Assembly (NCBI GenBank): GCA_963766295.1
Contig: CAVXYW010000002.1
Location: 1,860,001 to 1,924,000 of the forward strand
DNA from: JBBDRJ01 sp963766295
GTDB lineage: Bacteria; Actinomycetota; JAICYB01
Length of the DNA: 64,000 nucleotides
Direction of reading: 5' to 3'
This document shows positions 34,691 through 44,321 of this stretch, piece by piece. The position numbers were made by a program, and so were the translations under genes. The notes beneath the pieces are model-generated. The model ran no database searches. It was not told where the DNA came from and saw only the letters and a program-made list of their open reading frames with translations. Every line of letters begins with the position of its first letter. Position 1 is the stretch's first letter.

Positions 34691-37475
34691 GACGGCTCTC
34701 CAGGAACTGAAGCGGGTGCATGGCTTTCCTTCCAGTGAGATCGGAGATCTGATGACGGCACGACGTGCCGGTGGCCACGATAACGGCGTCCGCATCGGCG
34801 TCGCGTACAGCCGGCGCCAACACACGTTCCCCCATCGCGACCGATAGCTCGTATCGATCGGCGCGATATCCGAACGCGCCGGCCATCCCGCAGCACCCCG
34901 AGTCCGGGATCTCAACTTCAATGTCGGGAACCAGCTCGAGAGCGGTAACGGTCGATTCGGCCCCCCACAGCGCGCGCTGGTGACAATGCGGATGGAACAA
35001 GACCTTTCCGCCTGCACGGAAGGCAACCCCAACCGCCGACTCCGCGACGTGCGCTTCAGCGAGCTTGCAGCGCTCCGCTATGTCTGAGACGTCGCCGATC
35101 AGATGCGTCCAGTCGTCAACCACGGCCGACATGCACGAGGGCTCGGTGAAGAGGATCGGGCCACTGGTACTTCGAAGAACGTCGGCCCCTTTCTGCGCAA
35201 CACGTCGCGCCTTTCCGATGTAACCCTCGGACAACATCACGCGGCCGCAGCAACCCGCATCGACGAGCTTCAACACTTGCCCCGCTTTGTGGAGCACTGC
35301 TGCGGCCGCCTCTCCGATCTCAGGATCGTTGAAGGTCGTGAAGCAATCGGCGAAGAGCAACGGACCTACGGTCCCGGATTCGAGGCGTTGCGTGAGGGGC
35401 TTGGCGTTGATAGCCGGCAGCGAACGCTCCTTCGCGATCCCCAGCCGGCGCTTCGTCCACCCCACGCTCAGCGCTTTGTTCGCAAACGGACCGGCCCGCG
35501 TCGCAAGCGAGGCGAGCCAACGGAAGTTCGATATCGCGCGCTGCAATGGTGTTGCTCCGCTTGATTCCCGAACACGATCGCTCCACCAGATCTTCGCGCG
35601 CGCTATGTCGATACGAGCCGGGCATTCCGTCTTGCACGCCTTGCATCCGACGCACGTGTCCATGACTTCGCGGGCGACGTCGTCCTCGAGGTCTTTCAGC
35701 TCGAGTTCACCCGCAACGACGGCTCGCAACAGGTTCGCGCGCGCGCGCGTTGAGTGCTCCTCGAGACCCGTTGCGGCTGCGGGTGGACACATCACACCGG
35801 TGTGCTTGCGACAGAATCCCGATCCGTAGCAACGCTCCGCGAACGGTTCGAAACCTTCGTAATCGTCGAAGCCGATGTCCGACGCAACCATGTGCCGCGA
35901 ATACTTCTCACCGAATCGCATGTTCTCGATCGTCTTGGGTCCGTCGACGACCTTGCCCGGATTCAAAAGGTTTGACGGATCGAATATCGCTTTGATCTCG
36001 CGAAGTTCCGAATAGAGCTCGGCGCCGAACAGCCGCTCGTTCCACTGCGTGCGGGCCAGACCCTCGCCGTGCTCACCCGAATGATCGCCGCCCCAATCGC
36101 GAACCAGATCGGTCACGGCCGCCATCAACCCTTCCAGCCGTTGCAGATCCCTTCCGTCGGACAGATCGAGGAATGGACGGACATGAACGAGTCCCGTCCC
36201 GGCGTGCCCGTACCAGACGACTTCCATCCGGTGAGCGGCAAAGAGCGCGTCGAGCTCCTTTATGTAAGGAGGCAAACGGTCGACGGCGACAACGGTGTCC
36301 TCGACGAAGGCTTGAGGAAGGTTGGGCCCTCCGGCGACATTCGACAGCGCGCCGATCCCCGCTTCCCGGACGGCCCACATACTCGCCTGGGCCGCCGGTT
36401 CGACGTAGTGATCGCGCGTGCGCACACCGGCGCACTCATCCAGCTCACGATCCATGCGGATGAAACCTGCACGAGCCTCGCTTTCTGATCGCCCGTGATA
36501 TTCGACGAAGAGCAGCGCGCCGGCCTCCTGATCGATCCCCGACACCGACCGCGAGTGGAATGCGTCGCCGCGCGCGATGTCGATCATCGACTTCGAAACG
36601 ACCTCGACCGCGCACGGACCGGTCTCGACCAACCCGGGAACGGCGGCGATCGCCGTGTGTAGATCGTCGAAGGCGATGACGGCAAGCACGCGGTGCGTCG
36701 GCAGCGGATCGAGCGTAACTTCGACCGCTTCCAGGAGCGCGAGCGTCCCTTCGGACCCGGCCAGGAACTTCGCCATTTGCGGACGCTCGCTGCACAGATG
36801 CTCTAGCTGGTAGCCGCCGCCACGGCGGGCGAGCGTGGAAAAAGCCGGGCCGAGCTGAGGTGTGGCTCGCTCGCGAACCTTCGTAAGCCGGGCGGCCATG
36901 TCGCCGGGCAATCCTCCGCTTGCGATCAGGTCGTCGGACGAACCCTCCAGCCGCCCGCGCCGTCCGTCGGCCAGGACGACATCGACGGCGTGGACGTGGT
37001 CGACGGTCGCGCCGTAAACGATCGAATGCGTCCCGCCAGAGTTCGTCGCCGTCATGCCACCGACCGTGCACTGACGTTTCGTCGCCGGGTCGGGTCCGAA
37101 GTGCAGCCCGGCGCGTGCAGCCTGCTCGTTGAGCTCCCACCACCGCGCACCGGGCTGCACCCTGGCGATCTTGCGCTCGGAGTCGATCCATTCGATGGCG
37201 TCGAGCGACGAGCAGTCGATCTGCAGGCCGTCCCCGACGCACTGACCGGTGAACGATGTACCGGCGCCGCGCGGCGTGATAGACACACCTATCTCGCGGC
37301 AGACCTCGACGGCGGCGTGTATGTCATCGGTGTGCGCGGGCCGCAGGACGGCAAGAGGGAGGATGCGGTACGGCGACGCGTCGGTGGAATACAGCTCGCG
37401 CGTGATCTTGTCGAAGCGAACGGTGCCGGCGATCTTTCCTTCGAAGGCGCGGGCAACGTCGGCCGGTGATGTCAC
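34680..37475 (-). CDS. FAD-linked, Fe-S cluster-containing oxidoreductase (D-lactate/glycolate dehydrogenase-like)
   Basis: A 931-residue fusion. The N-terminal half is an FAD-binding (PCMH) domain with RGAGTSFTGQCVGDGL near residue 75 and a FAD-oxidase C-terminal part. The second half has ferredoxin-like clusters (CYGSGFCRKHTGVMCPP and CVGCKACKTECP near 605) and two CCG domains (DAGCCGRVM near 737 and DSGCCGMAGAFGY near 857). Such proteins oxidise 2-hydroxy acids and pass electrons to the membrane. GTG start lies 22 bases after the DNA glycosylase gene, probably in the same transcript. Confidence 0.87.
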   Translation of the reverse strand: MTSPADVARAFEGKIAGTVRFDKITRELYSTDASPYRILPLAVLRPAHTDDIHAAVEVCREIGVSITPRGAGTSFTGQCVGDGLQIDCSSLDAIEWIDSERKIARVQPGARWWELNEQAARAGLHFGPDPATKRQCTVGGMTATNSGGTHSIVYGATVDHVHAVDVVLADGRRGRLEGSSDDLIASGGLPGDMAARLTKVRERATPQLGPAFSTLARRGGGYQLEHLCSERPQMAKFLAGSEGTLALLEAVEVTLDPLPTHRVLAVIAFDDLHTAIAAVPGLVETGPCAVEVVSKSMIDIARGDAFHSRSVSGIDQEAGALLFVEYHGRSESEARAGFIRMDRELDECAGVRTRDHYVEPAAQASMWAVREAGIGALSNVAGGPNLPQAFVEDTVVAVDRLPPYIKELDALFAAHRMEVVWYGHAGTGLVHVRPFLDLSDGRDLQRLEGLMAAVTDLVRDWGGDHSGEHGEGLARTQWNERLFGAELYSELREIKAIFDPSNLLNPGKVVDGPKTIENMRFGEKYSRHMVASDIGFDDYEGFEPFAERCYGSGFCRKHTGVMCPPAAATGLEEHSTRARANLLRAVVAGELELKDLEDDVAREVMDTCVGCKACKTECPARIDIARAKIWWSDRVRESSGATPLQRAISNFRWLASLATRAGPFANKALSVGWTKRRLGIAKERSLPAINAKPLTQRLESGTVGPLLFADCFTTFNDPEIGEAAAAVLHKAGQVLKLVDAGCCGRVMLSEGYIGKARRVAQKGADVLRSTSGPILFTEPSCMSAVVDDWTHLIGDVSDIAERCKLAEAHVAESAVGVAFRAGGKVLFHPHCHQRALWGAESTVTALELVPDIEVEIPDSGCCGMAGAFGYRADRYELSVAMGERVLAPAVRDADADAVIVATGTSCRHQISDLTGRKAMHPLQFLESRLGS

Positions 37476-37497
37476 CAGGCCAGGATGACGGCTTCAG

Positions 37498-38709
37498 CTA
37501 TCGGAGTGCGCGATGCAGAGGCTTCACCAGATCACCGCGCTCCCCGACGACTATCCGATCGAGCTCGAGCCAGGACGCCATCAGCTTGAGCTCGTCGGCG
37601 ATCTCGGCCCCCACGAGCTTGAGGTTGACTCCCTTCTCGGCGAACGCGCTGGGCACCAGCAGCGCGCTCCCCTTCCGGTCGGCCTTGAGGTCGACCCTGG
37701 CAACCAACCGATCGCCGAACAGGAAAGGCAGCGAGTAGTACCCGTAAACCCTCTTCGCTTCGGGTACATAGATCTCGATCTTGTAGTCGAAGCCGAACAA
37801 GCGCTGCGTTGGGACCCGATTCCACATGACCGGATCGAAGGGCGACAACAGCGCTCGCGCATGGACGGCTTTTCCCTGTCTGGTCTTCGGGACGATGTAA
37901 GCGCTCTCGTTCCAACCTTCGACCTTCGCCACTTGGAGTCGTCCCTCCTCGACGAGCTCCGATATGAGTCGAGGCAGCTGCGAGCGTTCGCGCCCCTTGG
38001 CTCGGGTCCTGTCCCACCACGTCTCGATATGGAAATAGCCCGCAATGTCTGAGGCCGCGCCGATGCCGAGCGCTTTGGCAGCCAGTACGAGGAGCTGCTT
38101 CTTTGCCTCGTCGGCCGGCGGTCGCTTCGCCTTCATAAACTCCGTCGGTATCACTCGCTCGGGAAGGTCGTAGAGCCTTTCGAAGTTCCTCCTCCCGGAA
38201 ACGGCCACACGACCCACGCGGAAGAGAACTTCGATCGCGCGCTTGCCGTCCGACCATCCCCACCAGTTCCCCGTCGATTTACCCGCATCGGGGAGCTCGC
38301 CCGCCGACACCGGACCGTTGGCGGCTACGTACTCGTAGACCTTCTCCACATACTTCTTGACTGCGGGTGACGCACCGCCCCAGTAACGGTTGTTCTCCTG
38401 ATTCTCCATGCGCCACCGAAACAACGGATAGAGCGCCGTCGGCATAAGGCACGCGGCGTGGCCCCAATACTCGAAGAGCTCTCGTCGCTTGTAGGCGAGG
38501 TCGTCGATCGAGAGGCGCGGATAGGGACCGAGGCGCGAGTATGCCGGCATGTAATGGGCCCGAACGAGAACGTTTACCGAATCGATCTGAAACGCGTGGA
38601 GTCGACGCGAGAGCGCCTTGACTTTCGCCGTCGTGCCCGTCGTTCGCGGAGCGCCGAACCCCTGAGCCGTCAGGTGCAGCCACCGCGCTTCGCTAGCCGA
38701 TACGTCCAC
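37498..38709 (-). CDS. AlkX/YcaQ-type winged-helix DNA glycosylase (HTH_42)
   Basis: A 403-residue protein of the AlkZ/YcaQ family, built of tandem winged helices. The catalytic-type motif QIDSVNV near residue 40 carries Gln-Ile-Asp, the QxD form reported for the YcaQ (AlkX) branch, while AlkZ has QxQ. HYMPAYSRLGPYP and FEYWGHAACLMP follow the family pattern. These glycosylases remove bulky or cross-linked alkyl lesions; Streptomyces AlkZ protects against azinomycin. GTG 38709 shares one base with the exporter stop (TAGTG), so the repair enzyme is coupled to the drug exporter. Confidence 0.82.
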   Translation of the reverse strand: MDVSASEARWLHLTAQGFGAPRTTGTTAKVKALSRRLHAFQIDSVNVLVRAHYMPAYSRLGPYPRLSIDDLAYKRRELFEYWGHAACLMPTALYPLFRWRMENQENNRYWGGASPAVKKYVEKVYEYVAANGPVSAGELPDAGKSTGNWWGWSDGKRAIEVLFRVGRVAVSGRRNFERLYDLPERVIPTEFMKAKRPPADEAKKQLLVLAAKALGIGAASDIAGYFHIETWWDRTRAKGRERSQLPRLISELVEEGRLQVAKVEGWNESAYIVPKTRQGKAVHARALLSPFDPVMWNRVPTQRLFGFDYKIEIYVPEAKRVYGYYSLPFLFGDRLVARVDLKADRKGSALLVPSAFAEKGVNLKLVGAEIADELKLMASWLELDRIVVGERGDLVKPLHRALR

Positions 38710-40640
38710 TACGCAACAACAGGCTTGGCGTGACTCATCCAAGTCTCGTACATGTGCGCGTAGCGCCCGCCCAGCGCGACCAGCTCGTCGTGGGAGCCGA
38801 GCTCGACGATCGCTCCGTCCTCGACGACTCCGAGGCGCTGAGCACGCATGGCCGTCGACAGCCGGTGAGCGATGATGATCGCCGTCCGTCCTTCGAGCAG
38901 CGCGTCCAAGGCTCGCTCGATCTTCGATTCGGAAGCCAAGTCGAGACTGGACGTCGCCTCGTCCAGGATCAGAACTCTCGGACGTGCCAAGAATGCGCGA
39001 GCCAGCGCCAGCAGTTGGCGTTCACCCGAGGAAAGCGACACGCCGCGTTCGTGGCACGGGGTGTCCAAACCGTCGGGCAGCCTTTCGATGAGATCCTCGA
39101 TCCCGACGGCCCGGCACGCTTCCCAGATCTCCTCCTCGCTCGCGTCGGGACGCGCAAAGGCGATGTTGTCGCGGATGGATCCGGCGAACAGGAAAGGCTC
39201 CTGTGGAACGTTGCCGATCTGCAAGCGCAGCGATGTCTGCTTGACGCCCTTGATGTCATGCCCGTCGATGAGGATCCGTCCGGCCGTAGGGTCGTAGAAG
39301 CGCGCGATCAGCTTCACGATCGTCGACTTACCGGCGCCCGTAGGACCGACGAACGCGAACGTCTCGCCGGGCTTGATGTGCAGATCGACGTCGGAGAGAA
39401 CGGGACGCTCCGCGTTGTAGCCGAAGGTCACGTTCTCCAGCTTGATGTCCCCGATCACCGGCGGAAGCTCTTGGGCGTCCGGAGCTTCCGCCGGGTCGGG
39501 GCCCTCCCCGAACACTTCGCGCAGCTTGACGACGGCGGCGCGTCCGGACTGGTAGGTGCTGTAGAGCTGAACGAGCTGCTGGATCGGTGCGAAGAACTGC
39601 GCCACGTAGAGAAGGAACGCCGTTAGCTCGCCGATGGTAAGGCTCCCATTCAAGACCATCGACCCGCCGACGAGGACGATGATCGCTTGGGCCAAAACGC
39701 CGACCGATTCGGTTCCGGGCCCATAGATGGACGAGACCTTGGCGGTGTAGACGTTCGCGTCGCGATGCTCTCCGAGGATGTTGCGGTGCTTGACCACGTT
39801 GTGCCGCTGTCGGTTGTGCGCGGCAACGATGCGAACGCCGGACAATGACTCCTGTAGATCGGCCAGCACGTCGGCGATACGTTCGCGCACAGCCAGGAAC
39901 CCTCGATCCGAGACGCGCCGGAACCACAGCGTCAGCAGGGTCATCACCGGGACGACGAAACCCACCGTGAAGATCGCGAGCCGCACGTTCATCGTGAACA
40001 GGGCGACAGAAACCGCTATTAGCGTCAACGCCTGTACTACGAGGTTGATGAGACCCTCGTTGAACAGCTGGTGGAGGGCCTCCACATCGCTGGTCATGCG
40101 CGTCATGATCCGGCCGGCTTTTTCGCGGATGTACCAGTCGACGCCGAGCCGTTGAAGATGCGTGAAGATGCGCACCCTAAGGTGGAACATCAATCTCTCG
40201 CCGACACGGCCCGTCCACGCCAAGCGCACACGTCCGGCGAAGGTCCCGAAAATGACGGTGGCCAAGAAGATGCCGGCGATCACTACAACGGCTCGGAAAT
40301 CGCCCTTCTGGATACCGCGGTCCATGCCTTGCCCCATGAGATAGGGACCGGCCTGTATGGCCACGGTCTCTATGACAACGAACAGGAACGAACCAGCCAG
40401 CCACCATTTATGCGGCGCCAGGAAGCGCCGAAGCGTGAATGGACGATCGTCGGGCGGGATGCGATCGAAGGTGACCTGCTCGGGCGGGTACTCCGGCTCG
40501 GTCTCCAGGATCTTCTCGGCCATCTCCGCCAACTCCGGTGGTATCCCCGCAAACGGGAGCCCGGCTTGCGAAGCGCGGAAGCCTCCGCCAAAGCCGCCGC
40601 CGTGCATAGGCCCGGCCCCGCCGCCACCGAACATTCCCAT
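38709..40640 (-). CDS. ABC exporter half-transporter, canonical Walker B subunit
   Basis: A 643-residue type IV ABC exporter subunit with six membrane helices then an ATPase. The N-terminus is Gly-rich. Walker A is GPTGAGKST near 430, the signature is the unusual LSSGERQ near 533, Walker B is LILDEATSS with catalytic Glu, and the H-loop is IIAHRLST. Starts in a TAATG overlap with the partner subunit. Pairing with a subunit that lacks the Walker B Glu marks a heterodimeric multidrug-type exporter. Confidence 0.92.
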   Translation of the reverse strand: MGMFGGGGAGPMHGGGFGGGFRASQAGLPFAGIPPELAEMAEKILETEPEYPPEQVTFDRIPPDDRPFTLRRFLAPHKWWLAGSFLFVVIETVAIQAGPYLMGQGMDRGIQKGDFRAVVVIAGIFLATVIFGTFAGRVRLAWTGRVGERLMFHLRVRIFTHLQRLGVDWYIREKAGRIMTRMTSDVEALHQLFNEGLINLVVQALTLIAVSVALFTMNVRLAIFTVGFVVPVMTLLTLWFRRVSDRGFLAVRERIADVLADLQESLSGVRIVAAHNRQRHNVVKHRNILGEHRDANVYTAKVSSIYGPGTESVGVLAQAIIVLVGGSMVLNGSLTIGELTAFLLYVAQFFAPIQQLVQLYSTYQSGRAAVVKLREVFGEGPDPAEAPDAQELPPVIGDIKLENVTFGYNAERPVLSDVDLHIKPGETFAFVGPTGAGKSTIVKLIARFYDPTAGRILIDGHDIKGVKQTSLRLQIGNVPQEPFLFAGSIRDNIAFARPDASEEEIWEACRAVGIEDLIERLPDGLDTPCHERGVSLSSGERQLLALARAFLARPRVLILDEATSSLDLASESKIERALDALLEGRTAIIIAHRLSTAMRAQRLGVVEDGAIVELGSHDELVALGGRYAHMYETWMSHAKPVVA

Positions 40641-42580
40641 TACGACCCGCCTCCGCCGCCACCGATCGGTGGTCCCCCGAACTGATCCATCTCACGCACT
40701 GACTCGCCGTCGTCCGTGAAGCCGTTGCCCTCGGCCTTCGCCCGGCGTGCACGCAACTCTTCTTCGTCCTCCTCCAGGTGCGCGAGCACCTCTGCGTAAC
40801 GTGGCTCGGTGCGCATGAGCTCGTTGTGCGACCCGGACGCAACGATGCGGCCGCGCTCCATAAGCACGACCCGGTCGGCGAGGTTGATCGTCGACAAACG
40901 GTGCGCGATGACGAGGGTGGTTCGTCCTTCCATGACCCGGTGGAGCGCATCGTGGATCTCCTGCTCGATCTGCACGTCGACCGAGCTGGTGGCGTCGTCG
41001 AGGATGAGGATCGCCGGATCGGTGACGAGGAGCCGCGCGATCGACACACGCTGGCGCTGACCACCGGAGAGGTCGTAGCCGCGCTCCCCGATCACCGATT
41101 CGTAGCCCTCGGGAAGATTGCCGATGAATTCGTCCGCGCCCGCGGCCTGCGCGGCGGCGATGACCGTCTCCATGGGTGCATCCGGACGCCCATAGGCGAT
41201 GTTGCTGTAGATGGAGTCTGAGAACAGGAACGCGTCGTCTGCTACCAGCCCGATGTGGGAACGAAGGCTTTCTTGCGTGTAGTCACGGATGTCGCGGTCG
41301 TCGACCAGCACTCCGCCTTCGGTCACGTCGTAGAACCTCATCAGGAGACGCGCGACCGTCGACTTGCCGCATCCGGTTCGTCCGACAAGCGCGACGGTCT
41401 CACCTCGTTCGAGACTGAGTGAAAAGTCCGACAGCACGTTCGGCCCGTTGGCGTACTTGAAGGAAACGTCGCGGAACTCGACCTTGCCGAGCGGGTCGAC
41501 GAGGTCGACGGCGCCGGGACGATCGACGATGTCCGGAGCCGTGTCCAGGATCTCGTAGATCCTCGCGGCCGACGCACGCGCGCGTTCGTTGAGCACGAGC
41601 ATGAAACCGAGGATCCGGAAAGGCGCCACGAGCCGGACTATGTACGCGCTGAATAGAACGATCGCTCCGAGATCGAGTCTTCCCTCTATCACCAGATAGC
41701 CGGAGGTGAAGAGGACTAGAACCAACCCCAAGCTCGGGAGGTTCTGCAATATGGGCGCGTAACGGGCGCGAACGTCGACCTGCTTGATGTGCGCCCACTG
41801 CGCACGGCGCGCCGATCGGGCAAGTTCCTCTATCTGCTGGAGTTCGGCCGCGAAGGACTTGACGATGCGGACGCCGGTGACGTTCTCCTCGACGATCGTT
41901 GCCACGTCGGCCAGCCGAGCCTGAACGATCCAGGAGATCGGGAACATCAACTTGCGCATCTTCATGCCGACGAACCACACGGCCGGCATCGGGATCAACG
42001 CAACAAGGGTGAGCAGCGGGTTGATCGAGAACATGATCGCCGCGGCTACGAAGAAGGTCAGGAACTCGATGACCATCGTCGGCGCGAAGGCCAAGAACAT
42101 CTGGACCGATCGGATGTCGGAGTTGGCGCGCGATATCAGCTGTCCGGTCTGAACACGATCGTAGAAAGCGAACGACATTCGGGACAGGTGCTCGTAGATG
42201 ATCGAGCGCAGGTCGTACTCGATCCCGTACGCGGCGCGCATCATCCCTTGCCGGGAGACCATCCCAACCAGGAATCGAGCTATAGCCAGGCCGACCATGA
42301 CGATCACCAACATCTGCACCGGCTCGATGTCGCGCTGCGTCAACGCGTTAACAGCTCTCCTTATGACGAGCGGGCTGGCCAAACCGATGAGTATCGCGAC
42401 GAATGTCGCAATCCAGGCCGCCAGGAAGTAGTGCTTGTGTGACCACATGACGGGCCACATGCGGCGGATCCACGACTTGGATGAGTCCTTGTCGATCCAG
42501 GCTTTCGGTGCTGGATAGCGAGCTTCCACGCCGATCGGCGAGAAGACACGTTCGCTGGACGCACGTTCTGACGTCTTCAT
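40640..42580 (-). CDS. ABC exporter half-transporter, degenerate Walker B subunit
   Basis: A 646-residue type IV ABC exporter subunit. Walker A is GRTGCGKST near 399, the signature is canonical LSGGQRQRVS near 503, and Walker B is ILILDDATSS, with Asp in place of the catalytic Glu. In heterodimeric exporters such as TM287/288 or BmrCD this substitution defines the non-hydrolysing site. ATG 42580 overlaps the marR stop as ATGA; the frame continues to 42646 but inside marR. A Gly-rich C-terminal tail ends the protein. Confidence 0.92.
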   Translation of the reverse strand: MKTSERASSERVFSPIGVEARYPAPKAWIDKDSSKSWIRRMWPVMWSHKHYFLAAWIATFVAILIGLASPLVIRRAVNALTQRDIEPVQMLVIVMVGLAIARFLVGMVSRQGMMRAAYGIEYDLRSIIYEHLSRMSFAFYDRVQTGQLISRANSDIRSVQMFLAFAPTMVIEFLTFFVAAAIMFSINPLLTLVALIPMPAVWFVGMKMRKLMFPISWIVQARLADVATIVEENVTGVRIVKSFAAELQQIEELARSARRAQWAHIKQVDVRARYAPILQNLPSLGLVLVLFTSGYLVIEGRLDLGAIVLFSAYIVRLVAPFRILGFMLVLNERARASAARIYEILDTAPDIVDRPGAVDLVDPLGKVEFRDVSFKYANGPNVLSDFSLSLERGETVALVGRTGCGKSTVARLLMRFYDVTEGGVLVDDRDIRDYTQESLRSHIGLVADDAFLFSDSIYSNIAYGRPDAPMETVIAAAQAAGADEFIGNLPEGYESVIGERGYDLSGGQRQRVSIARLLVTDPAILILDDATSSVDVQIEQEIHDALHRVMEGRTTLVIAHRLSTINLADRVVLMERGRIVASGSHNELMRTEPRYAEVLAHLEEDEEELRARRAKAEGNGFTDDGESVREMDQFGGPPIGGGGGGS

Positions 42581-43071
42581 CGCTTGCCGCCGTTTGCCGG
42601 CGTCGCGACGGCTTTCGCACGCGCTGCATTCATCGCCTTCTCCCACGCCTCTAGACCTCTGAAGGCACGCCGCTGATCGGTCTCGCCCATGTTCTCTGCG
42701 AGATTCGTGAGCCGCTTCTCGATGGCTTCGTCGGCTACGCCCAGCGTTTTGAGTCCATCGGAAGTAAGGACGTGCATAACTTGCCGTCGATCACCTTCAG
42801 CGCCACCACGAGTAACAAGTCCGCGCTCGACGAGACCATCGGCCAGCGCGGTAACGCTCGGCCGGCTGACGATCAATCGCTCGGCGAGCGCGGAGGCCTG
42901 TGAAGGGCCGTCCGACAGGAACACGAGTAGCCGGTACTGCGAAACGGAAAGGTCAACGGCGGCCAGGGCAAGCTCGACCTGTTTGGCCAGACGTGCCGCC
43001 GTGCGGCCGGAGGGGCCGGAGGGGCCGACTACGCGAGGCGCGGCAGTGACCTCAGGAGCTTCGTGACTCAC
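42577..43071 (-). CDS. MarR family transcriptional regulator
   Basis: A 164-residue MarR protein: helices with LAAVDLSVSQYRLLVFLSD, helix-turn-helix ASALAERLIVSRPSVTALAD, and wing GLVTRGGAEGDRRQVMHVL. It heads the operon marR, exporter pair, DNA glycosylase. GTG start at 43071 lies directly next to an AT-rich inverted repeat, so autoregulation is likely. The ligand would be the exported toxin; that is inference from neighbours. Confidence 0.9.
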   Translation of the reverse strand: MSHEAPEVTAAPRVVGPSGPSGRTAARLAKQVELALAAVDLSVSQYRLLVFLSDGPSQASALAERLIVSRPSVTALADGLVERGLVTRGGAEGDRRQVMHVLTSDGLKTLGVADEAIEKRLTNLAENMGETDQRRAFRGLEAWEKAMNAARAKAVATPANGGKR

Positions 43072-43092
43072 ATAGTTAGAGTATCAAACCAT
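43072..43092 (-). promoter_or_regulatory. Probable MarR operator
   Basis: A 21-base near-palindrome fills the gap between the upstream gene's stop and the marR start codon. Its outer arms read ATGGTT and AACTAT on the minus strand and match at five of six positions. It is clearly AT-rich against the high-GC background. Position and symmetry suit autorepression, and the same DNA must hold part of the promoter. Confidence 0.5.
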
Positions 43093-43473
43093 TTAGTCTT
43101 GTGCGCCTCGTCCCTCGCGGCGCAGCCAAACCGAGCCGACATCGGGCAGGCCGTCCACCGACGGTAGGTAGTGATAGGCGTAGACGCGCTGCTCTCCCTC
43201 CGCGGTTCTCACCTCGATCTCTTGCCGCCGGTACACCGTCCCCTCGTCCTCGAGCTCGTCGAGCACTTTCAGGGCTTCGTCCATACGCTGTGGATCTAAC
43301 GAGACCAGGAATCCCTCGATGGTTCCGTCTTCGTCGAACCGGGCCGCGGGAACGCCGGCGTCGTAGAGCCGTCCGGAAGCTGTGGCGGGTGTAGACGAGA
43401 CCACGAAAGGCTCCGCCACTCCATACAAGGAGAAGCCCGGCTTCAACAACCCGTAGACGAAGATCGCGTTCAC
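43093..43473 (-). CDS. Gamma-glutamylcyclotransferase (AIG2-like) family protein
   Basis: A 126-residue protein opening with IFVYGLLKPG, the substrate-binding motif of the GGCT/AIG2 fold. A glutamate that could act as general acid lies in LDELEDEGTVYRRQEI, followed by AYHYLP. Relatives cleave gamma-glutamyl amines or glutathione derivatives. GTG overlaps the thiE stop as GTGA, so it is in the thiS-thiE transcript; why is unclear. Confidence 0.82.
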   Translation of the reverse strand: MNAIFVYGLLKPGFSLYGVAEPFVVSSTPATASGRLYDAGVPAARFDEDGTIEGFLVSLDPQRMDEALKVLDELEDEGTVYRRQEIEVRTAEGEQRVYAYHYLPSVDGLPDVGSVWLRREGRGAQD

Positions 43474-44105
43474 ACCAGCTCACCCTTCAGCTCGGATGCC
43501 GCTCGCACCGGATCGTCCGAGGAGACGATCGCGCGAACGACAACGATCCGAGAAGCTCCGGCTTTCACGACATTGGACAGGGTGCGGGTGTTTATCCCTC
43601 CTATCGCGAACCACGGGAACGGCACGTGCTTCGCATGGGTGACAAGGTCCAGACCGGCGGCCGGCCGACCGGGCTTCGTAGGCGTTTCTTCGACTGGCCC
43701 AACCGCTATGTAGTCGGCCAGTCCGTCCTCGTTCTCTTGCACCGCACGCTTAATGTCATCGGTTGAATGCGTGGAGCGGCCGATGATCACGTCCGGCCCC
43801 AAGATGTCGCGCGCGATCAAAGGCGGGAGATCGTCCTGTCCCAGATGCACGCCGTCGGCTGCCAGGGCAAGAGTGATATCCGGACGGTCGTTGATGACGA
43901 ATGGAATGCCGGCGTCCTCACATATCCCCTGCATCTGATCGGCCACCTCGATGACCTCGCCCGCATCGGCGTCCTTCATGCGCAGCTGCACGATGTCGAC
44001 ACCCGCTTCGATGACGGCACCGAGAACGTCCACCGGAAAGACACCGGGCACGACCAGATACAAACGAGCACGGTCGAAAGCCTCCCTGCGCTCGGCAGGT
44101 TTCAT
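43470..44105 (-). CDS. thiE: Thiamine phosphate synthase
   Basis: A 211-residue TIM-barrel enzyme that joins the pyrimidine and thiazole halves of thiamine. Motifs are VQLRMKDAD near 37, INDRPDITLALAADGVHLGQ near 77-97, GRSTHS near 115 and YIAVGPVEETPTKPG near 135. The ATG overlaps the thiS stop as TGATG. No TPP riboswitch is seen upstream of thiS. Confidence 0.93.
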   Translation of the reverse strand: MKPAERREAFDRARLYLVVPGVFPVDVLGAVIEAGVDIVQLRMKDADAGEVIEVADQMQGICEDAGIPFVINDRPDITLALAADGVHLGQDDLPPLIARDILGPDVIIGRSTHSTDDIKRAVQENEDGLADYIAVGPVEETPTKPGRPAAGLDLVTHAKHVPFPWFAIGGINTRTLSNVVKAGASRIVVVRAIVSSDDPVRAASELKGELV

Positions 44106-44302
44106 CAACCCCCCGCTACCGCTCGCACTATCTCGATCACGTCACCGGCGACCAACTTCGTTGAGTAGTTCTCGCGATCAAGAGGCTCCCGGTTCAGCTC
44201 GACAACGACGCTGCGGTCGCGCAGACCCAGCTCGGCTACCAGGTCCGAGATCGTGGTCCCGTCCGGGACCTCACGTTTCTTTCCATTGACGAGCAAGTTC
44301 AC
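44105..44302 (-). CDS. thiS: Sulphur carrier protein ThiS
   Basis: A 65-residue ubiquitin-fold sulphur carrier ending in the required Gly-Gly. VNGKKREVPDGTTISDLV and VVVELNREPL are typical. ThiF adenylates the C-terminal Gly and ThiG uses the thiocarboxylate for thiazole synthesis; neither is in the window. The GTG start is only 19 bases from the divergent membrane-protein start. Confidence 0.9.
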   Translation of the reverse strand: MNLLVNGKKREVPDGTTISDLVAELGLRDRSVVVELNREPLDRENYSTKLVAGDVIEIVRAVAGG

Positions 44303-44321
44303 GCACGCCTACGGTACTCAC

